From Tropicimonas sp. IMCC6043 (GTDB taxonomy: Bacteria; Pseudomonadota; Alphaproteobacteria; Rhodobacterales; Rhodobacteraceae), in the NCBI RefSeq assembly GCF_004146235.1, contig NZ_SELO01000019.1:28704-92703 (forward strand): DNA of 64,000 bases, read 5' to 3'. Positions 41,231 through 50,714 of this stretch are shown in pieces. Every line of letters begins with the position of its first letter. Position 1 is the first letter of the stretch. A program made the translations under genes and the position numbers. The notes under the pieces are model-generated. The model was not told where the DNA came from. It saw only the letters and a list, made by a program, of their open reading frames with translations, and searched no databases.

Positions 41231-42976
41231 TCACGCCCGGTTGCTGATCCAGCGGCACTGATAGGGCGCAAAGGTGATGTCTCCACCCGAGGTGGCGATC
41301 CGATCGCCGGAGATCAGATCGATCCAGTCGGCGCCGCCAATCAGGTTGATCGAGACCGACGGTAGCGTGACTTCCCGGTCGGTCACATTGTGTATAGCGA
41401 AGATCGACTGCGCGCGGTCGAGGCTCTGGCGCCAGAAGCCGAAGAGCTCGTCGCCCAGATGCAGGGTGAACTGCGTCGCGTTCGGGTGGAACGCCTTTTG
41501 CTTCACGCGGATGCCGATGCGGGCCTTCATGTCCGAGAGCGCCCGCGATTGCCGGCTCGTCGGGTCCGAAAGCGCGGCGCGCAGCGCGTCGTAGTCCCAG
41601 CGGTGGCGGTTGATCGCCCGGTTGATTCCGGTCTTGGCGACGCCGTCGTGGTCGTTCGGCGTGCCGAGCAGCGCGTGGATGTAAAAGGCCGGCAGGCCCT
41701 CAAGCGCCATGACGATAGTCTGCGAGCAGAGGAAGCGCTCGTGTTGCCACTCGTCCGGCCCTTCGACCGTGCCCTGCATCGCGTCATACCAGGTTATGTT
41801 GAGCTCGTAGGGCCGCTGGCTGCCATCCGGCATCGAGCGCATCGAGACCAGCCCGCCGAAATTGCGGACGGACTCCACGAGTGCCCCGGTCTCCTCCTCG
41901 GAGAGCAGCCCTTCGACAGGCCGCATGCCGATGCCGTCATGGCTGGCGGTGAAGTTGAAATAGGCGCAACCCATCTGCGCCGGCGGCATCGCCATCTGCC
42001 AGCGGTTGAGCTCGCTTGCCGTCCCGTTGAGCAGCGCGTGCAGGATGAGCGGCGGTAGGGAGAAATTGTAGATCGAATGCGCTTCGTTCATGTTGCCGAA
42101 ATAGGAGAGGTTCTCGGCATTCGGCACATTGGTCTCGGTCAGCAGCACGAGGCGCTCCGAGGCATAGTCGAACAGGAGCCGGATCAGCCGCACGATGGCG
42201 TGGGTCTGCGGCCGGTGGATGCAGTTGGTGCCGATCTCCTTCCAGATGAAGGCAACCGCGTCGAGCCGGATGATCCGCACGCCATGGTCGACATGCAGGC
42301 GGATCACGCGGAGGAACTCCAGCAGAACCTCGGGGTTGGAAAAATCGAGATCGACCTGGTCGTGGCTGAACGTGCACCAGACGTATTTCTTGCCCATGGC
42401 CGTGTCGACCTCGCGCAGGAGCGGCGAGGTGCGTGGACGCACGACGCTGCTCAGGTCGTCCTCGGGGCTCGCCTCGAAGAAGAAGCGGTCGAAGGGCGGG
42501 TGGCCCTGGCGGTATTCCTGGAACCATGTCGAGAAGGACGAGACATGGTTCAGCACCAGGTCCGACATCAGTTTGAACTCGTCGGCGATGCGGCTGATAT
42601 CGGCCCAGGACCCGAGCGCGGAATTGACCGCCCGGTAGTCGGTCACCGCGAACCCGTCGTCGGAGGTGAAGGGGAAGAAGGGCAGGATATGCACGCCGCT
42701 GATGGCGCCTGAGAGATTCTCCTCGAGGAAGTGTCGCAGCAGGTCCAGCGGCTTGTGGACGCCGTCGACGATGGTGTTTCCATAGGTGATGACGATCGTG
42801 TCGGTCTCGTCCCAGAGGTTGTTGCCGGCGGGACGTGCGCGGGCGCGCGTGCTCGAGCCCTCCGGCCAGAAGGCCTCGATGATATGCTGACGGAGTTCTG
42901 CCTGGTCGGCCTCGGGATAGATCTGCGCGAGCAGCGAGTCGATGCGGGCTTTGAATTTCGGAGCGGATCTTTGCAT
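41231..42976 (-). CDS. Sucrose-phosphorylase-type GH13 enzyme
   Basis: About 581 residues. GH13 motifs: LMSDLVLNHVSSFS, VRIIRLDAVAFIWKE (nucleophile Asp), LLTETNVPNAENLSYF (acid/base Glu) and TASHDGIGMRP (Asp). The lack of a C-terminal extension and the HDGIG and GTPND motifs fit GH13 subfamily 18, which includes sucrose, glucosylglycerol and glucosylglycerate phosphorylases. Which substrate applies is not decidable here. GAGGAAGAG precedes ATG 42976. Together with the amylosucrase-type gene it suggests sucrose or glucosyl-solute metabolism. Confidence 0.87.
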   Translation of the reverse strand: MQRSAPKFKARIDSLLAQIYPEADQAELRQHIIEAFWPEGSSTRARARPAGNNLWDETDTIVITYGNTIVDGVHKPLDLLRHFLEENLSGAISGVHILPFFPFTSDDGFAVTDYRAVNSALGSWADISRIADEFKLMSDLVLNHVSSFSTWFQEYRQGHPPFDRFFFEASPEDDLSSVVRPRTSPLLREVDTAMGKKYVWCTFSHDQVDLDFSNPEVLLEFLRVIRLHVDHGVRIIRLDAVAFIWKEIGTNCIHRPQTHAIVRLIRLLFDYASERLVLLTETNVPNAENLSYFGNMNEAHSIYNFSLPPLILHALLNGTASELNRWQMAMPPAQMGCAYFNFTASHDGIGMRPVEGLLSEEETGALVESVRNFGGLVSMRSMPDGSQRPYELNITWYDAMQGTVEGPDEWQHERFLCSQTIVMALEGLPAFYIHALLGTPNDHDGVAKTGINRAINRHRWDYDALRAALSDPTSRQSRALSDMKARIGIRVKQKAFHPNATQFTLHLGDELFGFWRQSLDRAQSIFAIHNVTDREVTLPSVSINLIGGADWIDLISGDRIATSGGDITFAPYQCRWISNRA

Positions 42977-43167
42977 GGCGGCTCTTCCTCGATCGTTCCA
43001 ACAGGGTTCGATCAATTCCAAACCGGTTTCAAGGCCGAATGGCGGTAATCCTCGTCCGGCCGGCGCGCGTCGCGAGGATGCACGAAAAGCAGGCAGGACG
43101 GCGCGGCGCCGGATATCACGGCGTTCGGGACGGGCGAAGCGGGCCGGTCGGGCCCGCCCCGGAGCTG

Positions 43168-43587
43168 TCAGGCCGGGATCTCGCCTTCCTCGATCAGCCT
43201 TTCGCTGAAGCTGTCGAATGCTTCGCGCCAGGCGGCTTCGAGGCTGGGGGTCAGGGCATCTCCGAGCCGTGCCTTCAGCGTCTCCATCAACGCTTCCTTC
43301 ATCGGTTCGAAATGCGCCTGGCGGATACCGAGGACGCGGTGCAGCTTGCCGAGTTCGGAATAGTTCACCGAGGGCTTGCCGGGATGCTCCATATCGGCCA
43401 GCAACAGGCCGAGCGTGTTCATGAACCGCATGCCCTGTCCCTTGAGGTCTTCGCGGAACAACGAGCGCAGTTCCGGCTCGCGCGCGAACAGCGACTCGTA
43501 GAATTGCATAGACGTGGGTTCGTGCAGCGGTTGCAGCTCGTCGAAGCTCTGCCTGACGCGCGCGATCTTCTCAGGCGATAGCGGCAT
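43168..43587 (-). CDS. Single-domain globin
   Basis: 139 residues of globin-fold helices: SPEKIARVRQSFDELQPL (helix A), FYESLFAREPELRSLF (helices B-C), and a candidate proximal His in LGIRQAHFEPMKEAL (helix F). Bacterial single-domain globins bind O2 or NO. AAGGAGGGACCC precedes ATG 43587; the open frame to 43617 is not needed. Just upstream lie 140 bases of non-coding sequence and then the IS3 remnant breakpoint. Confidence 0.85.
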   Translation of the reverse strand: MPLSPEKIARVRQSFDELQPLHEPTSMQFYESLFAREPELRSLFREDLKGQGMRFMNTLGLLLADMEHPGKPSVNYSELGKLHRVLGIRQAHFEPMKEALMETLKARLGDALTPSLEAAWREAFDSFSERLIEEGEIPA

Positions 43588-43729
43588 GGGTCCCTCCTTG
43601 CTGGCACTCCTGATCATGTCGCGCCGACAGTGTCATGGAATCTCCCGCGGCTGAACGGCGAAGCGCAGACTGCGACGTTTATGCGCCGCACCGGGCCGTC
43701 GGGCCGCCGCGCGGGCTCCGAACGCGACG

Positions 43730-44110
43730 TTTGCCCGGCGCGATGCAATGCCATTCGATCCGGTGCGCAGCCGCGAAAGTTAAGATTGCAATACTGGTTG
43801 GTTCAATGCCGTTGTCGCTGGCAATCATTTCAGGCTCGCCTCGGCGTTCGATCAGGGCCGTCAGCTCACATGCCAAACGGCGCCCCGAGATCGAGTGTCC
43901 GGGATCGCGGCGAGGCAATCCCGGGTGAAGTCGTCGACCACGTCGAGAACCCTGAAGCGCTGGCGATCGGCGAACCGATCATGGACGAAGTCCGGCGACC
44001 AACGCGCATTGAGCCACGTTTCGACCAAGATTGGCACCCGTGTCCCGACAGTCTAGCGGCGTGGTTTGCGTTTGCTGACGGTTAACACTCGAATCCGTTC
44101 ATCGTCCGAC
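43730..44110 (-). pseudogene. IS3-family transposase (orfB) 5' fragment
   Basis: Read on the minus strand: TVGTRVPIL, then LNARWSPDFVHDRFADRQRF, VVDDFTRDCLAAIPDT, then after a frameshift SGRRLACELTALIERRG, SDNGIEPTS and EWHCIAPGK. This is the DDE integrase core of an IS3-family OrfB, with an in-frame TAG and a frameshift, so it is dead. Similarity stops exactly after GK at about 43730; the missing continuation (PMQNG...) is found at 63714 on the other strand. Confidence 0.85.
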
Positions 44111-44289
44111 GTGAACGAGACCGTCAGCAAGACCTACGCGGCTGAGGAGCATTGATACCCTCAATCGCTGGAGCGTGACATCTCGCCAGGCTCACAGTGC
44201 CCGCTTTGGAACCAGCAAAGATGGAAAGACACGTAGAAGTTCGAGAGTTATCGGGGACTTCAATGAAAAAAATTACTTGAGTGATTTTC

Positions 44290-44334
44290 TGGTGGAGCCG
44301 AGGGGAATCGAACCCCTGACCTCGTCATTGCGAA
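44290..44334. repeat. Left attachment site (tRNA-Ala 3' fragment)
   Basis: 45 bases identical to 62965-63009. Beyond 44334 the match to the tRNA is lost, so this copy cannot encode a tRNA. It lies 157 bases before the island integrase start. Confidence 0.92.
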
Positions 44335-44440
44335 TAACGGGACTTCAGTTCTCCTCTCTTCGCGCTACCTCCTTATCTTACTGTAATAAAATAGATTCTG
44401 TGGACAGTCACTCGTCGCACTTCTATCCTTTTCGCGAAAT

Positions 44441-44462
44441 GGTGCGATCTCGGTGCGATCTG
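44441..44462. promoter_or_regulatory. Left doubled GGTGCGATC motif, candidate integrase arm site
   Basis: GGTGCGATC occurs twice 11 bases apart (44441 and 44452), about one helical turn. The same 22-bp block, with one difference, occurs at 62896-62917 near the right end in the same orientation. Placement inside both att sites fits arm-type integrase or excisionase binding (inference). Confidence 0.6.
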
Positions 44463-44491
44463 ATGCGCCACACGCAGAGGAGATGATCAGC

Positions 44492-45706
44492 ATGGCGCGC
44501 GTCCTCGAATTTCCGAAGAAGCAGCCCAAGGCCCGAGATCGGGCAACACCGCTGACCGCGGCGCGAATACGACAACTCGCTTCCGGATCGCGCCAATACT
44601 GGGTGCCGGACGGCGGATGTCCCGGTCTCTACGTGCGAGTTACACCAAGCGGAGAAATGAGCTTCTACGTCCGAGGGCGGATCGGAACAGGCCGGAATGC
44701 CCGTCAACGGAACATCCGGATTGGCGGAGTGAACCAGATCGGTCTGGCGCAGGCGCGCAAACATGCCTTGGCAATAGTCTCCCAGATGCGATCCGGTATC
44801 GATCCACGTGTCGAGGCGGAAGAACACATGACCGTCGGCGATCTGATTGGCGGCTATGGCTTGGATCTGGAACGTCGGGGTGTAGTCAATGCAAAATCCG
44901 CGGTCTCCTCACTGAACCGAAACCTGAAACGGCTAAAGAGCACCGCGGCCGCGGTCGTACGTCGCGCCGACCTCGTGAAAGAAATCGAACGCTGCGCCGA
45001 TCGATCAGGTCCTGCGGCGGCGACCGCGTTTCGTGGCTTCGCAGCGGCAATGCTCAACTGGGCCGTCAATGCGGGCCACCTGCAGTCCTCCGTCCTGGCG
45101 GGTTACAAGGCGCCTCGCATGACGAAGGCCGAGCGCCTCTCGCGATCCGCACCCTTTACCGTTCAGGGTGCAAATGCAATTCGCCGGTTCTGGCAGGCAA
45201 CCGACGCTTCCAGAGACCCGGTGTTCCGGGACTATATGCGGTTTCTTCTCCTTACCGGGCAACGCCGAAACGAGACCGCCGCGATGCGCTGGGAGGATCT
45301 TTCCAGCGACCACTGGAGCATTCCTGCCGAGGTCACCAAGACCGGCCGCGATCACGTCGTTCCGCTCGGGCCGGTGTCCCTCAGCCTGCTTGGCAGCCAG
45401 CCCAGACAGTCGTCGCTGGTCTGGCCGGGGCGTGGGGACGTGCCGATGGCCGGATGGTCGAAACGACTTCGTCCCGTCAAGTCGGCGATGGGCGAGCCGC
45501 AGTTGGCCATGCATTCGCTTCGGCGCGGCTATCGAACGGGAATCCGTGAACTGGGAGCCGACACTGATCTTTGCGAAGCAATGATTGGACACTCCCGGCG
45601 CGGACTGATTGCTCGCTACGACAAATCCGAGATGTGGGAAGCACGTGTTCAGATCCAAACACATTGGGAAAGCTGGATTCGAGATGTGACCCGCACCGAA
45701 GACTGA
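44492..45706 (+). CDS. Tyrosine recombinase, P4-type island integrase
   Basis: 404 residues. An N-terminal arm-binding domain (DUF4102-like: GLYVRVTPSGEMSFYVRGRI ... GLAQARKHALAIVSQMRSGIDP) is followed by a SAM-like core-binding domain and the catalytic domain with Arg in LLTGQRRNETAAMRW, HSLRR, and IGHSRRGLIARYDKSE containing the His and the Tyr nucleophile. Integrases of this type target tRNA 3' ends, matching the adjacent att site. GGAG lies nine bases before ATG 44492; ATG 44483 is an alternative. Confidence 0.93.
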   Translation: MARVLEFPKKQPKARDRATPLTAARIRQLASGSRQYWVPDGGCPGLYVRVTPSGEMSFYVRGRIGTGRNARQRNIRIGGVNQIGLAQARKHALAIVSQMRSGIDPRVEAEEHMTVGDLIGGYGLDLERRGVVNAKSAVSSLNRNLKRLKSTAAAVVRRADLVKEIERCADRSGPAAATAFRGFAAAMLNWAVNAGHLQSSVLAGYKAPRMTKAERLSRSAPFTVQGANAIRRFWQATDASRDPVFRDYMRFLLLTGQRRNETAAMRWEDLSSDHWSIPAEVTKTGRDHVVPLGPVSLSLLGSQPRQSSLVWPGRGDVPMAGWSKRLRPVKSAMGEPQLAMHSLRRGYRTGIRELGADTDLCEAMIGHSRRGLIARYDKSEMWEARVQIQTHWESWIRDVTRTED

Positions 45707-46311
45707 TCAGGGCCAATCCAACGTGGATACTGGCCGCGGCAAAATAGTTGCAAATCTTCGATGTCTCCTCGTGTCCTGACCGAAATTCAACTCGGAAGGG
45801 CTTTGGCTTCTTTTCATCGTCTGTCTCCTCGTTCGGAGAACAGTCTAACCTCAAAGTGAGGACAATTCAGGGGAGCATGTATGAACTGCCTTCCCCTGCA
45901 AGTGATTTTCGATGCGCCGCGGACCCTGCTTCTATGTATTCGGTCTTTCTTCGGGGCCGTTCGATTTGCCCCTGACCAAGATGGGAAGTCGCGCGTCCTG
46001 GGTCTCGTTAGCTCGCCGGCACTCAGGGACCATGGAACCGCCATATCGAACGTCAAGAATGCCGACCTACCGGACCTTAGCCGAAAGCGCGAAATCTCGA
46101 CCGATGCGCGCGCAGCATTCTTAAGGAAGGGCGGACCACGGACATTCGCTGCCTTGCGCTCGAATGCCCGGTCGCTCATCCGTGAGATATTATCGGTTTG
46201 CGCACCATCGTGGCCGAAACGAGCTTCAGAGACTTAACCAATCAGGCGGCCCGAGGCTCTCGTTGTGGCTGGGTCAATTGGCGGCCCGGAGCGAGCCGAT
46301 CCGCTCGGCCC
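45707..46311. other. 605-base interval without a supported gene
   Basis: It lies between the integrase and the first SDR gene. Overlapping open frames on both strands (for example 45881-46237) show no family resemblance. It contains the IS3-end-like remnant at 45750-45890 and otherwise nothing I recognise. Confidence 0.5.
45750..45890 (-). mobile_element. Possible end of an IS3-family element with truncated orfA start
   Basis: On the minus strand, CTCCCCTGAATTGTCCTCAC leads to GAGGAGACAGACG and ATG 45817 (MKRSQSPSEF). This resembles the terminal repeat, leader and first codons of IS3-family orfA as I remember them. The resemblance to OrfA fades after a few codons, so only the element tip remains, if the reading is right. 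Confidence 0.4.
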
Positions 46312-47100
46312 TTACCAGCAGCAGAATCCACCATCGACTAAGAGGTCAACACCCGTGCAATAGGACGAGGCATCGCTTGCCAGGAAGATTGCCGGCCCGA
46401 CCATCTCGTCGACGCTTGCCATCCGTTGCATTGGCGTCTGACTCTCGAATTCTTTGGTCTGGTGCACCATTTCAGGCCGGGTGTTCATCGGAGTCGCGGT
46501 GTAGCCGGGGCTGATCGAATTGACCCGGATACCGCGCTCGACCCATTCCATCGCCATACTCTTGGACATGTGGATGACACCAGCCTTGGACGCGTTGTAG
46601 TGGACCTGCATCAGACCACGGTTCACGATCACGCCCGACATCGATGCAATATTGATGATCGAGCCCTTGCCGTGCCGCAGCATCGCCGCGGCTTCGGCCT
46701 GGCACGAGAAGAAGACCCCCTTCATGTTGATGTCCATGAGGGTCTGGTATTGCGCCTCTTCCATCTCCTCGGCAGGGTTGGCATTCGCGATGCCGGCCGA
46801 GTTCACGGCGATCCCCAGTGCGCCAAGCTCGGCTTCGGTTCTTGCTACCGCATCAACAAGTGCGGGTTTATCGGTGACATCGGCGGTCAGGGTCAGGACT
46901 TTGCGTCCGGCGGACTCGATGAAGCCGGCAGTGTCGGCCAGGCCGCCGTCCTCGCGGCGGTCAAGGCAGGCGATATCGGCGCCGCATTGCGCCAACCCGA
47001 TGGCGATGCGTTGGCCGATGCCGCTTCCAGCCCCGGTGACCAGCGCCACCCGCCCGGAAAGATCAAAGAGCGCTGGGGCATTCAGAGTGATTTCCGCCAT
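46312..47100 (-). CDS. Short-chain dehydrogenase/reductase
   Basis: 262 residues, classical SDR: cofactor motif TGAGSGIGQR (about residue 22), NSAGIA, the catalytic Ser in IASMSGVIVN, and YNASK. SDRs of this type near RbsABC-like transporters usually oxidise polyols or sugars. It is the last gene of the minus-strand transport operon, 60 bases after the ABC fusion gene, and ends 600 bases from the island integrase. Confidence 0.9.
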   Translation of the reverse strand: MAEITLNAPALFDLSGRVALVTGAGSGIGQRIAIGLAQCGADIACLDRREDGGLADTAGFIESAGRKVLTLTADVTDKPALVDAVARTEAELGALGIAVNSAGIANANPAEEMEEAQYQTLMDINMKGVFFSCQAEAAAMLRHGKGSIINIASMSGVIVNRGLMQVHYNASKAGVIHMSKSMAMEWVERGIRVNSISPGYTATPMNTRPEMVHQTKEFESQTPMQRMASVDEMVGPAIFLASDASSYCTGVDLLVDGGFCCW

Positions 47101-47160
47101 TTTACATCCTCTTGGCTTGCTTTTTTACGTACGGATAGTCCGATCGGAGCGGCGTCGATC

Positions 47161-49623
47161 TCAGGCTTGAGCCCGCTGCGCCCGCTTGCCGGAGTCCGGC
47201 TCCTTCAGTTCGCGGTCGCCCCGTTTCGCGTCCCACCAATCGGCCAGCCGCTCCCGGGTAAGCAATTGCGACCCCGTCAGGTGCTCTCGCGGAATGGTAT
47301 GGTTCTGGTTCATCGCGACGAGGTTCTTCACGGCCCAGTAGCCAATCTCCCACTGGCGCTGCGCCTTCACACCGGCAATGGTCCCGGTCTCAATGAATTT
47401 CATCGTTTCTTGCAGGTCGTCCATGCCGACGATGGCAATTGCGCCCGACTTGCCCGCATCGACCACCGTGCGGGCAGCGCCGATCGGGTTCGAGGCATTG
47501 CAGGCAAAGATCCCAGCGAGATCGGGATGGGCCGCGAGCGCGGATTCCGTCAGACGGACCGCCGTTTCGAGATTGTCGTTGTCGGGTTCCTCGAACACGA
47601 TCTCCATTTCCGGATAGTGCGCAACCGCGTCCTTGAACCCCGCAATGCGCTCCTTGTGGTTGGTGGCCGTCGGGCTGCCCGCGAGGATCGCGACTTTACC
47701 GGAGCCATCGATCCGCTCGGCCAGGAAATGACCGAGGTCCGCGCCGTCCTCGTGGTCGGCCTTGTTGCCGACAAAATTGAACCTTTCCGAGCAATAGGTG
47801 TCAAAGGTGATGACGTTGATGCCCGTTTCGATCGCCTGCTCGAGAAGCGGCGTCTCGGAGGCGGGATCGAGACAGGCCACGGCGAGACCATCCGGCTTGC
47901 GGTCGATTCCGGCCGCAATGCGGCGGCGGTGGTCTTCGACCTCGGCCTTGGGCGGGGCGTCCCACGTCACACTCACATCGATGCCATCCTCCTTGAGTTC
48001 CTCTACGGCCTTCCGCGCGCCGGAGGCGACAACGTCGTACCAAGGATGAACGACCTTGGGGATGAAGACGAGATCGAGCTTCTGCTTCACGGGGGTGAGC
48101 AGGTCCTCCTGGTCAAAGGACCGGGCATGGCCCGCGGTGGCAAGCTCCATGACATAGACGTCATTCGCCTCACTGCGGTCCAGGATGCCCCTCTGCCGGC
48201 CGCTCGACATGACCATGATGCGGTTGGAGACGCCCAATACCTCGTCGAGATCCGAACTCACGACGATGACCGCGACGCCGGTTTCCGCCAGACCGACGAT
48301 GATGTCGTAGATCGAGGAACGGGCTCCGACATCGATACCGCGCGTCGGCTCGTCCAGGAGCACGACTTTCGGGTCCCGGGTTAGCCACTTGGCGATCACG
48401 ACCTTCTGCTGGTTGCCGCCCGACATTTCGCTCGCGCGCTGGTGGCTCTGCCCCTTTACGCCGAACTTTGCAATACTCTGGTCGGTGAATTCCTTCATCC
48501 GGCCACGGTTGATCCAGCCGGACGTGCCGACCGACTCGAAGTTTGCATAGGCAATGTTCTCGCCGATGGTATGATCGAGGATCACACCTTGAAGCTTGCG
48601 ATCCTCGGGCACCAGTACGATGCCTCGGTCGATCGCCTCGCGCGGGCTGCGCGGCGTAATCTCTTCGCCGTTCATGAGAACCTGCCCGCCGGAAATCGGG
48701 TCTGCCCCTGCGATCGCCCGCACGAGTTCGGTCCGACCGGCGCCGACGAGGCCCGCAATTCCGAAGATCTCGCCCTTTCTCACCGCGAAATTGACCCCTG
48801 AAAAGGTTCCGTTGGGCGAGGCGAGATCTCGGACCTCGAGAACGGTCTCCTCCTGCGGCGTGGGGACCTCGGGGAACATGCGCCCGAGGCTGCGACCCAC
48901 CATGGCCTCCACGATGGTTCGCACAGGGATGTCGGCGGTCTCGAATTCCTTGACCTTCGCACCGTCCCGGAAGACCACGATGCGATCGGCGATCTGTTTG
49001 ATCTCCTCGAGCCGGTGCGAGATGTAGATGATCCCGACGCCTTCGGATTTGAGCTTTTCGATTTGTTTGAACAGAAGCTTGGTCTCGGCGCCGCCCAGGG
49101 CGGCGGTCGGCTCGTCGAGGATCAGGAGCCTGGCATTCAGCGTAAGCGCCTTGGCAATTTCGATCAGCTGCTGGTTGGCGGTGGAGAGACCCTTGACGAG
49201 CCGCCGCGGAGAGATGTCGAGCCCGAGCCGCTCGAGCCCCTGATATGCGCGCCGGTCCATTTCCTTGCGGTCGAGCCGGCCGCCGGACATCGGATACCTG
49301 CCGACGAAGATATTTTCCGCCACGCTCAGGTGCGGCAGAAGCATGAGTTCCTGATGGATCATGGCGACACCGGAGTCGATCGACTCGCGGGGGTTGGCAG
49401 GCGCGTACTCCGCGCCCTGCCATGTCATGGCTCCGGCAGTCGGGAGGATCGTGCCGGAGATGATATTGGAAACGGTCGATTTTCCGGCACCGTTTTCGCC
49501 AAGGAGCGCCACGACTTCTCCGGCAAAGATATCCAGATCAATGTCGTGCAGGACTTCAATGGGTCCATAGGACTTCGCGATGTTCCGCAGTGACAGGATC
49601 GGAGATTTGCCTTCGGTCGTCAT
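47161..49623 (-). CDS. RbsA-like double ATPase fused to a sugar-binding-protein domain
   Basis: 820 residues. Residues 1 to about 505 form a complete RbsA/XylG-type double ABC ATPase (Walker A GENGAGKST, ILDEPTAAL; second half GLVGAGRTELVRA, SGGNQQK, LLDEPTRGIDVGA). From about 520 to 800 there is a type-1 periplasmic-binding-protein domain (VFIPKVVHPWYDVVASGARK ... GINVITFDTYC ... GIFACNASNPIGAARTVVDAG ... AIVGMDDL) with no signal peptide or membrane span between. The binding domain must therefore sit in the cytoplasm, where it may sense internal sugar. A normal secreted binding protein is encoded next door. Confidence 0.88.
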   Translation of the reverse strand: MTTEGKSPILSLRNIAKSYGPIEVLHDIDLDIFAGEVVALLGENGAGKSTVSNIISGTILPTAGAMTWQGAEYAPANPRESIDSGVAMIHQELMLLPHLSVAENIFVGRYPMSGGRLDRKEMDRRAYQGLERLGLDISPRRLVKGLSTANQQLIEIAKALTLNARLLILDEPTAALGGAETKLLFKQIEKLKSEGVGIIYISHRLEEIKQIADRIVVFRDGAKVKEFETADIPVRTIVEAMVGRSLGRMFPEVPTPQEETVLEVRDLASPNGTFSGVNFAVRKGEIFGIAGLVGAGRTELVRAIAGADPISGGQVLMNGEEITPRSPREAIDRGIVLVPEDRKLQGVILDHTIGENIAYANFESVGTSGWINRGRMKEFTDQSIAKFGVKGQSHQRASEMSGGNQQKVVIAKWLTRDPKVVLLDEPTRGIDVGARSSIYDIIVGLAETGVAVIVVSSDLDEVLGVSNRIMVMSSGRQRGILDRSEANDVYVMELATAGHARSFDQEDLLTPVKQKLDLVFIPKVVHPWYDVVASGARKAVEELKEDGIDVSVTWDAPPKAEVEDHRRRIAAGIDRKPDGLAVACLDPASETPLLEQAIETGINVITFDTYCSERFNFVGNKADHEDGADLGHFLAERIDGSGKVAILAGSPTATNHKERIAGFKDAVAHYPEMEIVFEEPDNDNLETAVRLTESALAAHPDLAGIFACNASNPIGAARTVVDAGKSGAIAIVGMDDLQETMKFIETGTIAGVKAQRQWEIGYWAVKNLVAMNQNHTIPREHLTGSQLLTRERLADWWDAKRGDRELKEPDSGKRAQRAQA

Positions 49624-49662
49624 GACGCTCCCTTTCGTGCTACGGTGCTGGACTTGGGCCGT

Positions 49663-50598
49663 TTACGGGTGCTGCTCGACGTATTTCGGTGCGTCTTCGC
49701 AGGTCGTGAGCACGGCGTTCGGTGTCTGACGTTCGGGAACGCTTTCGCCGGCGGCGACCTTGATCGCGGAATCCACCGCGAGGCGACCCATGAGCTGCGT
49801 GCTCTGCGTCGCGGTCACGACGAAGGGACCTTCGCATTTCGCGAGGTATTCGAGCGCAGCGACGTCGCCGTCATAACCGCCGATGATGACCTGATTGGAA
49901 AGACCGGCAACGTCGGTTGCCTTGGCCGCGCCCATAGCAAGGCCGTCGGCCTGGCCGAAGATGATCTTGAGGTCGGGATGTGCCTGGAGCATGTTCTGGG
50001 CGATCGAGAAGCCTTCATCCGGCGACCACATCTGGCTCCATTGCTGGGTGACCAATTCTACGCCGGGGTTCTCCTTGATGGCGCGTTCGCAGCCCTCGAA
50101 GCGGAGCACCTCCGGAGTGGTGCCTTTCTGTCCGTGGATGATGGCCATCTTGCCTTCGCCGCCGGCCAGCTTGATAATGTGGTCGCAGACTTGGTAGGCG
50201 GACTCGATGCTTTCGCCGGCGATGAAGGTATCGCCGGGCTCGCCTTCAGGGAAGCGGTCCACGTTGATGACCGGGATACCCTCGGCACGCGCCAGGCGCG
50301 TCGGAACTGCGGCCGCTGCAGCGCCAGCGGGGATGTAGATGAACGCGTCGATGCCCTGGGTCATGAAGTCCTGAACCTGGCTCACCTGGGTGGCGGTGTC
50401 GTTCTTGGCGTCTGCAACAATGACCTCGATACCCAGTTCCTTGCCGTAGTTCTCGACACCCAGCTTGATCTGGTTAAAGAAGTCGGCCTGCAAGTTCGGG
50501 ACCGCAAGGCCGATCTTCTTGACCTCCTCCGCACCGGCTATTCCGGCAATCGATGCGACGACTGTCGCAGCGAGCAGGGCCTTTAGCGTGGTTTTCAT
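49663..50598 (-). CDS. Periplasmic sugar-binding protein of an ABC importer
   Basis: 311 residues. Signal peptide MKTTLKALLAATVVASIAG..AEE, then a type-1 (RbsB-like) fold: IGLAVPNLQADFFNQIKLG, DFMTQGIDAFIYIPA, PVINVDRFPEG, and IIGGYDGD. It delivers a sugar or polyol to the membrane permease. GAGGAGGAG lies before ATG 50598. It stands between the permease and the ATPase-fusion genes, completing an importer. Confidence 0.92.
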   Translation of the reverse strand: MKTTLKALLAATVVASIAGIAGAEEVKKIGLAVPNLQADFFNQIKLGVENYGKELGIEVIVADAKNDTATQVSQVQDFMTQGIDAFIYIPAGAAAAAVPTRLARAEGIPVINVDRFPEGEPGDTFIAGESIESAYQVCDHIIKLAGGEGKMAIIHGQKGTTPEVLRFEGCERAIKENPGVELVTQQWSQMWSPDEGFSIAQNMLQAHPDLKIIFGQADGLAMGAAKATDVAGLSNQVIIGGYDGDVAALEYLAKCEGPFVVTATQSTQLMGRLAVDSAIKVAAGESVPERQTPNAVLTTCEDAPKYVEQHP

Positions 50599-50714
50599 GA
50601 GTAACTCCTCCTCATTGGAATGGTCCACAGTATCATTTTGGACCCGTTGAAGTCCGACAATGCGGACCGTTAAGCGGGGAAGCGGGCGAGGCCCGCCTCC
50701 CTGACGACTTTGTC

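Noticed and set aside
44290..44380. Second tRNA-Ala gene
   Set aside because: Only the 45 bases of the 3' half match; the D-arm and acceptor 5' strand are missing, so it is an attachment-site copy and not a tRNA.
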